From Labyrinthula sp. Ha (taxonomy: Eukaryota; Sar; Bigyra; Labyrinthulida; Labyrinthulaceae): a DNA stretch of 64,000 nucleotides. The stretch's first letter is position 1. The number at the start of each line of letters is the position of its first letter. Positions 10,581 through 17,953 of this stretch are shown in pieces. The stretch spans positions 1,674,001-1,738,000 of the forward strand of contig JAALGZ010000002.1 in assembly GCA_015227615.1 (NCBI GenBank), read 5' to 3'. The notes beneath the pieces are model-generated. The model did no database searches. It was given only the letters and a program-made list of their open reading frames with translations, and was not told where the DNA came from. The position numbers were made by a program, and so were the translations under genes.

Positions 10581-11977
10581 ATGGATGAAACAAATATTTT
10601 CGAAGAGGTGAAGGATTTTCTCGATCCAGGTTTTAATGGATTAGATTATTGCAAGCATATAACAGAAGAGGTTAGTTCAACAACTGGAATAAATTTTACT
10701 CTTAATGAACTAAAATCCAAAGAAAATAAAGTTAAGGAAAAGATAGATATTGTACTAAGAGAAAACGAGACATTAATCAAACATCAAGCGTTGGAAATTA
10801 TACAAATATATCCCAAGGTTTCCAATATTCAAACGCACTTAGCAAAAAATTCGAAGTTAATACATCGGGCAAATGAAGAAATTCTTATTCTGGACAAACA
10901 ACTGAGAGCACAAGTACGTTATTATCCTTCGATAACATTTAGTTAAACCGAGCCGACAATGTTTTAAGACTTCGACGATCTCTTGAAAATGCTTCCTTGG
11001 TTCATGCAACTTATCAAAAAATTATTTTTTTATTGGACATTCACCCCGATGAGCAATGGAAGAAAGATTTTGTGACAAACATGTCCTCAACAAAATTACT
11101 GTCCCTGTGCAAAGTTATGGATAAACCATTTCGGCTTTCCATCGAATCCAAAAACGTTCAGTTTAAAAAGGAGCTTCAGTTCATTAGGTCAGCAATATTA
11201 TCCGTTAAAGACCTTGCATTCTCAACGATTAAACGTTGTTTTGTTGTATTTTCTGAAATAGATTTAACGGAAAGTCTACAGCTGCTTGAAAATGTAAACC
11301 TGTTTAGTGAGAAGTCAGTGGATCAATTTTTTACTTCTCTATTTCATGAGGATTATTCAGTAGTTATTCATAATTTTCAACAAGACATGAAAGCTGTAGA
11401 TTGGAAAGTAGGGCTTGAAAAATTATTTCAGACTGTTGATCAAAAGTTTACAAAGGTTCTAAAACTGAACAAGCTGCTGTTGAAATTCCGGAAATTCAAC
11501 TCTCTAAATGTAAAATCCAAAGCATGGACAGCATTTTCAGAGGAGCTAGGTAAAGGCATTATAGCAATAGCTTTTTTCAAGAGCCGAGAAAACATCAAAA
11601 TATACTTGGAGTTTCGATCAACAATGTTCTCCTTTTTGAACAAACAACACATCCAGGATGAAGAATTACAGACAGTTTTCTTGAAATCTTTCCTTCACTT
11701 TACAAAGTTTTATTTAAACAAATACTATTCAAATATTCAAGAAAGCTTAAAACTGTCGTTGTCAAATCTAGAAGTTACCCAGGAAACCTTTGAGAAAGGA
11801 TTCGGCATTGATAAAACGAAGCAGTTCGATAAGTATCTTTTGAATGCAAAACAAGAACTAATCAGAAAAGCTGTGACGAAGTTTCTACCCGAACTTAAAG
11901 CTTCATCTCTTAATGACACAAGAAAAACAGTTGTTGCAACATATATAGCAGAAAGCTTCAACAAATTTCTGGTCTAA
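10581..11977 (+). CDS. COG5-like subunit of the conserved oligomeric Golgi complex, 455 aa, two exons
   Basis: Exon 1 (10581-10913, 111 codons) and exon 2 (10943-11977) join in frame across a 29-nt intron. The N-terminus follows the COG5 pattern: 'VKDFLDPGFNGLDYCKHI', then an amphipathic coiled coil with a histidine-containing 'LIKHQALEIIQIYPKVSNIQ' segment and, across the splice, 'LRLRRSLENASL...YQKIIFLL'. The remainder is a helical-rod sequence with no catalytic motif. The COG complex tethers vesicles for retrograde transport within the Golgi. The protein is about half the length of animal COG5 and nearer the short yeast form. Other tethering-rod proteins (CATCHR family) are possible alternatives. 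The 3' end overlaps the convergent RPF1 gene by four bases. Confidence 0.65.
10914..10942 (+). other. 29-nt spliceosomal intron in the COG5-like gene
   Basis: It starts GTACGT and ends TTTAG, in phase 0 after the Gln codon at 10911-10913. Left unspliced it adds an in-frame TAG (the frame ends 10946). Removed, the coiled-coil region continues as 'LNRADNVLRLRRSLENASL', which fits the family. Confidence 0.85.
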
Positions 11978-12885
11978 AGAAAAAACTGTTTTTTATCTTT
12001 CGAAAGTGCTCTTTTGGTAACAAATTCAAACTTTCCATGATCTAAGGAGTCAACTCCTTCCTTTTTTAACCATTTCATTTTTAAAGTGAACCTTGGACCA
12101 GTTTCCTGTAATCTTACTTTTTTTTTCTCAAAAATGTATCTATGGCAACGAAGAAAAATAAAATCTCTTTGGCAATGAAAAGTTGCTATGTTTCTTCCTT
12201 CATGCTCAGCTTCTTTTTCCAAACCAAACAAACTGGACAACAATCTACCAACTCTTCTACCCAAACGAGTTCCAAAACCATTTAATATGACTTCTGGAAT
12301 ATGATCACTCTGTGTTCCTATCATCTGACCACTGCGTCTTCCATCTTTGTATAACTCAGAATGTGTTTTAAAATTGGTAACCCTGAACAACGCTGTGGGT
12401 CCGTGTTCGCCATCTTTACTCAAACAGGAAACTAAAAGTTGCTCAATGAGACAGTGTTTCTTCTTAAGTCCATTTGGTACACCAGCCTTTCTGTCGGAAA
12501 GCACCAATAGATGTGTAAAGCCTTTTTTAGAAGCCCAGCGAGAGATTTCAAGCAAGTTGTACTGCTTTCTCTCGTAGTAGAAAAGGTTAGGCATGAACGT
12601 CAAGAACTCAGCAATGTAAGGTAGCATTCCTTTTCTTGGCTTCTTTGCAGTAGTTAGCAAGATCTTAGGATATTTACAAGTTTGAAACATACGCGAAAAC
12701 TCGTCAAATTTTTCCTCAAGCTTGACCTCTTCGTCATCACTCAAATCTTCCTCCAAAGTAGGTTCAAAGTTACGCATTTTATCCAGAGAATATTGCTCAT
12801 GCTTTTTAATATCATGAGTATTTGGTGTGGCCTTTGCTTTCTTCCGTTTAACCTTAGTTAGTTCAATTCTTCCACGCTTTCCCAT
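11974..12885 (-). CDS. RPF1: ribosome production factor 1 (Brix domain), 303 aa
   Basis: A basic N-terminus and an acidic stretch ('EEDLSDDEEVKLEEKF') precede a full Brix domain: 'YPKILLTTAKKPRKGM', 'MPNLFYYERKQYNLLEI', 'GPTALFRVTNFKTHSEL', 'HIPEVILNGFGTRLGRRVGR', 'IATFHCQRDFIFLRCHRYIF' and 'LQETGPRFTLKMKWLKKE'. The sequence around 'TFHCQRDFIF' and 'ETGPRFTLK' is characteristic of RPF1 among the Brix paralogues. RPF1 acts in the nucleolus in 27S pre-rRNA processing and early 60S assembly. Length is near the family norm. It is divergently paired with the SDR gene across 94 bp and overlaps COG5 by four bases at its 3' end. Confidence 0.92.
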   Translation of the reverse strand: MGKRGRIELTKVKRKKAKATPNTHDIKKHEQYSLDKMRNFEPTLEEDLSDDEEVKLEEKFDEFSRMFQTCKYPKILLTTAKKPRKGMLPYIAEFLTFMPNLFYYERKQYNLLEISRWASKKGFTHLLVLSDRKAGVPNGLKKKHCLIEQLLVSCLSKDGEHGPTALFRVTNFKTHSELYKDGRRSGQMIGTQSDHIPEVILNGFGTRLGRRVGRLLSSLFGLEKEAEHEGRNIATFHCQRDFIFLRCHRYIFEKKKVRLQETGPRFTLKMKWLKKEGVDSLDHGKFEFVTKRALSKDKKQFFL

Positions 12886-12979
12886 TATCCTGTTCTTTGA
12901 TTTTGTGGTTTTAGTGGTGAAATTTTTGGTGGTAATTCACCACTATGTTAACTATAACTGAATAGTTAGATATAAAAGG
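12886..12979. promoter_or_regulatory. bidirectional promoter with 9-bp inverted repeat
   Basis: The 94 bp lie between the RPF1 and SDR start codons. AGTGGTGAA (12913-12921) and its exact reverse complement TTCACCACT (12936-12944) enclose a 14-base spacer that holds a further GGTGGT. A TATAAAAGG string immediately precedes the SDR ATG, probably too close to act as a TATA box for it. The symmetric arrangement parallels the other divergent promoter at 4491-4593. Confidence 0.6.
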
Positions 12980-13801
12980 ATGAGTCAAAGACTTCTCAAT
13001 CAAGTTGCAGTAATTACAGGGTCTGGTTCGGGTGTAGGTCGAGCTGCATCAATTTTATTTGCACAAGAAGGAATATCCGGCCTTGTTTTAGCGGATTTAA
13101 ATAAATCTGGACTTGAAGCGACGCTCAAGGAAATTCCAGCTGAAATACACCCCAAAGTTATATTAACCCCTGTAGATGTTTCAAAAGAAGATCAAGTAAA
13201 GTCTATGATAGAAAAGGCAGAAGAAAAATTTGGAAAGGTAAACATCGTCTTCAATAATGCAGGAATTATGGATTCGGAAGATAGTGCTTTGGATACTGAC
13301 GCATCAGTATTCGACAAGACTTTTGACATAAACGTGAAAGGAGTATTTTATGGATGTAAGTATGGAATTCCTGCTATGCTAAGAGCTGGAGGTGGGAGTG
13401 TTATCAACGTGGCATCTTTTGTGGGTCATTTAGGTGCTGCAACTCCACAGATTGCCTACACGTGCTCTAAAGGGGCAGTAGCTGCAATGACGAAGGAGTT
13501 ATCTGCAGTTTATGCAAGACAAAACGTCAGAGTTAATAATCTATGTCCGGGTCCCCTGAATACAGAGTTACTTCAAAAGTTCTTAAATACAGAGGAGAAG
13601 AGACAAAGAAGGTTAGTGCAAATTCCTATGGGCAGATTTGGAGAAGCAGATGAAATGGCAAAAGCAGCTTTGTTTCTTGCAAGTAAAGAAAGCAGTTTTG
13701 TAACTGGTGCTAGTTTGTTTGTAGATGGAGGAATCACCAGTTGCTACGTAACACCTGAGGAAAAAATTGATCCGTTTGGGGGACCAAACTTGAACTACTA
13801 A
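12980..13801 (+). CDS. short-chain dehydrogenase/reductase (classical SDR), 273 aa
   Basis: The Rossmann dinucleotide motif is near the N-terminus ('VITGSGSGVGRA', TGxxxGxG). An acidic residue at the end of strand 2 ('LADLNKSGLEA') suggests NAD(H) preference. Further motifs are 'NNAG' (about residue 92), the catalytic Ser in 'NVASFVG', Tyr-x-x-x-Lys as 'YTCSK', and the C-terminal 'VTGASLFVDGGITS'. All catalytic residues are present, so this should be an active oxidoreductase of alcohols or carbonyls. The substrate cannot be predicted. Length is typical. The ATG directly follows the divergent promoter shared with RPF1, and the IQ-motif gene follows 56 bp downstream on the same strand. Confidence 0.9.
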   Translation: MSQRLLNQVAVITGSGSGVGRAASILFAQEGISGLVLADLNKSGLEATLKEIPAEIHPKVILTPVDVSKEDQVKSMIEKAEEKFGKVNIVFNNAGIMDSEDSALDTDASVFDKTFDINVKGVFYGCKYGIPAMLRAGGGSVINVASFVGHLGAATPQIAYTCSKGAVAAMTKELSAVYARQNVRVNNLCPGPLNTELLQKFLNTEEKRQRRLVQIPMGRFGEADEMAKAALFLASKESSFVTGASLFVDGGITSCYVTPEEKIDPFGGPNLNY

Positions 13802-13857
13802 CCGTTTAAGGAAATGTAGCCGTTAAGAGTTAATTCAGTCAATGAGTGTTTTGAGTG

Positions 13858-15135
13858 ATGGAAACTAAAAGGACTTTGTCTCGTGAATCCAAACTGTGCA
13901 GGGCCTGTAGAAAGAAACCATGTGAGTGGAAGCCATGGAAGAATGTGGTGGCATTGAGGAAACGAATAACCCAGCTTGCACAAGAGCTAGCTCGCTTGAA
14001 ATCACTTCCTGAAAGGAGGGAAGGAATTATCTCTTATGTCCCAATTTCTGTACATCGGGGTGGTGGGAGTACATTTAAGTATGAGCAGCTTGAAAGGCAG
14101 CTTAGAGAAGAGATTGTGCATCAAAGAACCAAGTTAAAAATTTGTGATATGGATGAGGAGATTCATACTGCTCATCATACAAAGAAATCCTACATGGACA
14201 CGCGTGCATTACATGGATACTGGCAAGTGCAGTGGACAGAAAATGTAAAGACACTTCTAAAAGTCGAAATATCTAAAGCAGTTGCGAAGGATCTGGCGAT
14301 CGAACTTTTTGATGGGATGGTTAGATGGATGTACGAAGGTTGGGTCTTTGGAGAGAAATTAAGTTCTAGAACTGTGCGACTCATGAGAAAGGAGGAAGGA
14401 AAAGTAGAGACAATTCTTTTTGGGGCTGAAACTGGAAGCCCAAACACATTTGAGAAAAGAAAACTAGTTGAAGTTTGTAATGAGGAAAGAGAAGCAAATC
14501 GTGCACAACAGGAGAAAACTCAGAAGCAAATGAGGGAAAGGGAAAAACAAGAAATTATGTCACAGTACAAGTTTCAAATGTTTCTGCAAGTGATGTTTTA
14601 TTTTCAAAGTCTGTACCAGATAAGAAAGAAAAATGGTGACGTTGCTATGGCTGGAACGACTAAAGCTGCCAAAAAAAAACGGGAGATTGAAGAAGTAAAT
14701 GAGAGAATCAAATGTTTCTCTGAGAAAAAGCTTAGACAACAGGAAATTAACCAAGTGAAGTTCTTAGCTAAACTGAAGAAGCAGAAGCAGGAGGCTGCGA
14801 AGAAAAAAAAGGCTACGATGAAAATTCAGGCCACAGTTAGAGGCATGAGAGGAAGAAGGAAAGCTAGATTTGCCCTCTTAGAGAAGAAAGAAAGTGATAT
14901 TGTTGAGCATTTTAGGAGTTCATGTGCAGTGGCTGTGCAGAGATGCTATAGAGGTTACCTAGGTCGTTTGATTGCAAATGATTATAGAGCTGAGGTTGTA
15001 GAGTTCTTGAAACAGCAGCGAATCAAGGAAGCTGAAGAGGAAGAGGCAGATTACTGGTCTCAAAGACCATTAAAAAGATTCTTTAGGGAGCATTATTATT
15101 TACTTAAAGGAAAGAAACTGTACAACGACCGATGA
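13858..15135 (+). CDS. IQ-motif coiled-coil protein, 425 aa
   Basis: The N-terminus has a Cys pair arrangement ('CRACRKKPC'). A long charged coiled-coil body follows (about residues 40-75 and 200-320, rich in Glu/Lys/Arg/Gln). Two IQ motifs lie near the C-terminus: 'KIQATVRGMRGRRKARF' (about 322-340) and 'AVQRCYRGYLGRLI' (about 361-375). IQ motifs bind calmodulin or related EF-hand proteins. Coiled-coil plus IQ architecture is common in flagellar axoneme and cytoskeletal proteins, but I cannot assign an orthologue. The ATG at 13858 is the first in the frame. The stop is four bases from the end of the convergent SNARE gene. Confidence 0.75.
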   Translation: METKRTLSRESKLCRACRKKPCEWKPWKNVVALRKRITQLAQELARLKSLPERREGIISYVPISVHRGGGSTFKYEQLERQLREEIVHQRTKLKICDMDEEIHTAHHTKKSYMDTRALHGYWQVQWTENVKTLLKVEISKAVAKDLAIELFDGMVRWMYEGWVFGEKLSSRTVRLMRKEEGKVETILFGAETGSPNTFEKRKLVEVCNEEREANRAQQEKTQKQMREREKQEIMSQYKFQMFLQVMFYFQSLYQIRKKNGDVAMAGTTKAAKKKREIEEVNERIKCFSEKKLRQQEINQVKFLAKLKKQKQEAAKKKKATMKIQATVRGMRGRRKARFALLEKKESDIVEHFRSSCAVAVQRCYRGYLGRLIANDYRAEVVEFLKQQRIKEAEEEEADYWSQRPLKRFFREHYYLLKGKKLYNDR

Positions 15136-15139
15136 ACAT

Positions 15140-15817
15140 CTAAATCTTGAGGTTGTGCAAAGCTTTTACCACAAGGCACACTAGAACTAAAAGCAGAACA
15201 CAAAAAACGAAACCCAATATATAACTCCTTCTATTTTCCCTGAGTTGCATCTTACGTACGGTGGTTGATGCAATTTCGGTAAATCCTGATGAGTTCTTGA
15301 CCTTTCTATGGGCTGACTTGATCTTTTCTCTGTTCTCAAGCAAGTTCTGAGTTAGGCTCAATCCGACAATTTCTGTTTCATTAGCAATATTTTGAACATT
15401 TAATAGTGCTGAATTTTGATTCTCAAGATCCTCAACTATGCTCTGCTGGAGAGGCACACTGCTTCTAGGAAAAGCTTGCTTGGCGAATTTGCCTTGAGAA
15501 TTTGTAGTTTTCTTCTCAAGAAGAAGCTGTTTGTTAAAATGAGTGTACAGGTTTTCATACTTTTTTTCAAAACTATAAAAATCCCTCTGATACATTTCGC
15601 AAAGCTTTTCGTCAAAAGATTCTACGTTTAATTGCTGCAGGAGATTTTGAAACTTTGCAATCTGACGACCAGTTTCCCTTATCATAGACATTGAGCTTAA
15701 CAGCGAAGTTAATGTACCTATATCCGCTAGATTTTTTTTTATACTAGCTTTTTGAAGGTCGAGGTCAACAACTAGTTGTGGGTTTATCCCATTCCTTTTC
15801 TCGCTTGAAGAATTCAT
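15140..15817 (-). CDS. Qb-type SNARE-like tail-anchored protein (Vti1/membrin group), 225 aa
   Basis: Helical N-terminal region (about 20-110), then a SNARE-like motif of heptads at about 130-195: 'ALLNVQNIANETEIVGLSLT', 'QNLLENREKIKSAHRKVKN', 'TTVRKM'. A C-terminal transmembrane anchor follows ('YILGFVFCVLLLVLVCLVV', about 200-220) with a very short lumenal tail. The 'ANETE..G...L..LLENREKI' pattern resembles Vti1, membrin/Bos1 and NPSN Qb-SNAREs, which act in ER-Golgi or Golgi-endosome fusion. I cannot assign the subgroup. A young retrotransposon (element A) sits about 260 bp upstream of the start codon and may affect its promoter. Confidence 0.65.
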   Translation of the reverse strand: MNSSSEKRNGINPQLVVDLDLQKASIKKNLADIGTLTSLLSSMSMIRETGRQIAKFQNLLQQLNVESFDEKLCEMYQRDFYSFEKKYENLYTHFNKQLLLEKKTTNSQGKFAKQAFPRSSVPLQQSIVEDLENQNSALLNVQNIANETEIVGLSLTQNLLENREKIKSAHRKVKNSSGFTEIASTTVRKMQLRENRRSYILGFVFCVLLLVLVCLVVKALHNLKI

Positions 15818-16076
15818 CTCGTTGTGAAATTAAGAAATTGTGATGATGCCTCGGGGTAATGTCCTATTGTGTTGAAAGATAAAAGATTCATACATATCAA
15901 TAAGGGTACAAATTGCATGGTGAGGAAATCTTTCAACCAGTCCCTCATTTCCAATTAAAACTGCTGCAGAAATTTTCCCAGTATCACTCAGTTACTCTGA
16001 AAATTACATAATATTCCTAATTAGTCTTCAATGAGGACTAGATCTGCAGCCCTCAACAGAAATGTGTGTAGGCACC

Positions 16077-16478
16077 TATTGATGTTTTTCGTCCTTGTGT
16101 TTTCTCTTAAGTAGGACGGCGCGCTTGGTAAGCAATGCAGATATAAAATATAATAAGTAGCCAAATAGAGAATAATAAAATATCGTCAAGACGTCAATTA
16201 AATAGCTCTCTGATTATAAGGTAAAGTTTTCTTTTTTATTTCAAGGGTTAACAATTAGCCACTAACGGTTCACTTTTTGCATCTTATATGAATCTCCGCT
16301 AACGACATAACGACACATACCAATACATATTAACTAAAATACAAACATGGGTTCTCAAAATATCTCTTTCCACTTTATGACACACTTCAAGACAATTTCG
16401 TGGCACTTAAGCCATATCCATATTACATAGGCCACTTGAACCTACTATTAGCCAGTTATCAACCATTCTTACTCAACA
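16077..16478 (-). repeat. element A 3' LTR (402 bp)
   Basis: In sense orientation it begins TGTTGA and ends TCAATA, a 6-bp terminal inverted repeat with one mismatch. It differs from the 5' LTR at two positions (near 16302 and 16417). The end is set by the terminal repeat and by the flanking CACC duplication. Confidence 0.95.
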
Positions 16479-16488
16479 CCGCCTCCAT
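16479..16488 (-). promoter_or_regulatory. element A polypurine tract
   Basis: In sense orientation the purine-rich ATGGAGGCGG directly abuts the 3' LTR, the standard position for priming plus-strand DNA synthesis. It lies about 16 bp beyond the methyltransferase stop codon, so that gene is inside the element and not captured flank. Confidence 0.75.
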
Positions 16489-16504
16489 AACTCGCTCATA
16501 GTAT

Positions 16505-17953
16505 TTATTGAAATCCTAAACTATCTCCAACAGTAATCCACTTATCACGAGCATTATTATTTCTTCCAAAAAGTTCAAGTTTGACACTATTTGACTTAAA
16601 ATTCCTTTCAATGAGCTGATATAACTCCACAGGTTTTTGGGAATTTCCTGTTTTAATTCCGAATAATATTTCCTTTCCTAAGAACCTCTTTAACATTGTG
16701 TTAGGAAAATTTCCTCGTAATCCGATTAAACATTCCTCAGTACAGGCACCGGTAAGATTGCCCATGGTGGATGATATATTTCCAGCTGATGTTAATTTCA
16801 CCCAAATCAACCGACTCAGGAATTTAATTCCATTATTCAACATCAGATCCAACGCTACTTCTCTCTTTGAGGATATCGTCCACACAAAGTACAATATGTC
16901 TTCACCTAACAACTTCAAGGGTAGTTTTCTAATTTCTTCATCAGCCATTACATTATATGAAATTCGCGGACCTCTTACTGGATTTTCGCTAAATATTTTA
17001 TAAGGTGGGTCGATAACCACCACATCTGGTTTCAATCTTTTTTCGCATAGAAAATCCACTATATCTTTTCGAATTAACTGACTGCCTCCTGGTCTTTTCC
17101 ATAGAAATACTACGCATCTTAACTCACTATCTTCTATTCTCCACAGATTTGGAGTTAGGGCTTTCACAAATGTGGTAGTTCCTTTCTTTATTTCTTCTTT
17201 TATTCTGGCTAATGTTCGTTTACTTTCCTCAATGAAAACTTCTATTTTTTCCTTTCGAATACCATAGCTATTAATCATAGAATGCAACCATCCTCTCAAC
17301 GCGGTTAAATCTCCCTTCCATGTAGGAAAAGCTATCCAAGGCAAATTATTCTTTATTCTGTAGTTTACCACAACCAACATTTTTCGCAAACCTTCCATAG
17401 TAGTAGGATTGTAAACAGGGGTAAAAGTCTTTTCCAAATGTTTGTGACTACTGTGTTCCTTAGCGTGTTTCCAAATGCATAAGACTCTCTCTAATATTTT
17501 TTGCCTCTCAGATCTTGGCATCAACAATTTGAAATACTTCCCATTCTGCAACTTATTATTCCTTTCCTTTACCACTTCTATGTCGATCTTCAGCCCATGA
17601 TACATCTCTAGGCTTTGACGGCGTAAAATTCGCTGCAGTTTTGTATAAATCTGCTGCTTGTTTTTGCCTGGTAAAAACTCCAGGAACTTGTTGAAACTTC
17701 CCATTCCATAAACAAGTACAGCTTGACGTAACATCTGGTATTCATATCTTGACCAGTTCACTTGAAACCATTCATTCTCCGTTGTAACAAAGATCATTCC
17801 ATGCATCAACTTCTTTTTTAATCCTTCAAACAATAATTCATCTTCAACTTCCATTTTATTAATTGCACCTTGATTCCAATACTCGCTTTCCGAATACAGG
17901 TTCTTCAGGAAGTGTAGGCATTCTACTGATAATTCTGAAGCTTCTTTCTTCAA
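16505..17953 (-). CDS. element A Myb/SANT plus MT-A70 adenine methyltransferase
   Basis: Residues about 60-125 form a Myb/SANT-like domain ('WSRYEYQMLRQAVLVYG.G', 'LPGKNKQQIYTKLQRI'). The C-terminal half is MT-A70: catalytic 'VVIDPPY' with DPPY at 315-318, 'LYFVWTISSKREVAL', 'IWVKLTSAGN', 'ACTEECLIGLRG', 'KPVELYQLIER' and 'KLELFGRNN'. MT-A70 enzymes transfer methyl from S-adenosylmethionine to adenine N6 in RNA (METTL3/14) or DNA (MTA1-type, METTL4). The substrate here is unknown. The frame opens at 17953 without ATG; the first ATG is at 17854. Because the frame overlaps the pol 3' end (95 nt, +1), and because elements B and C have this region continuous with the chromodomain, I think it was originally the C-terminus of Pol. 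Confidence 0.9.
   Translation of the reverse strand: MKKEASELSVECLHFLKNLYSESEYWNQGAINKMEVEDELLFEGLKKKLMHGMIFVTTENEWFQVNWSRYEYQMLRQAVLVYGMGSFNKFLEFLPGKNKQQIYTKLQRILRRQSLEMYHGLKIDIEVVKERNNKLQNGKYFKLLMPRSERQKILERVLCIWKHAKEHSSHKHLEKTFTPVYNPTTMEGLRKMLVVVNYRIKNNLPWIAFPTWKGDLTALRGWLHSMINSYGIRKEKIEVFIEESKRTLARIKEEIKKGTTTFVKALTPNLWRIEDSELRCVVFLWKRPGGSQLIRKDIVDFLCEKRLKPDVVVIDPPYKIFSENPVRGPRISYNVMADEEIRKLPLKLLGEDILYFVWTISSKREVALDLMLNNGIKFLSRLIWVKLTSAGNISSTMGNLTGACTEECLIGLRGNFPNTMLKRFLGKEILFGIKTGNSQKPVELYQLIERNFKSNSVKLELFGRNNNARDKWITVGDSLGFQ

Noticed and set aside
16505-17953. Methyltransferase as a host gene next to, or captured within, one element
   Set aside because: It lies inside the LTRs before the polypurine tract, and homologous domains are in the same place in elements B and C.
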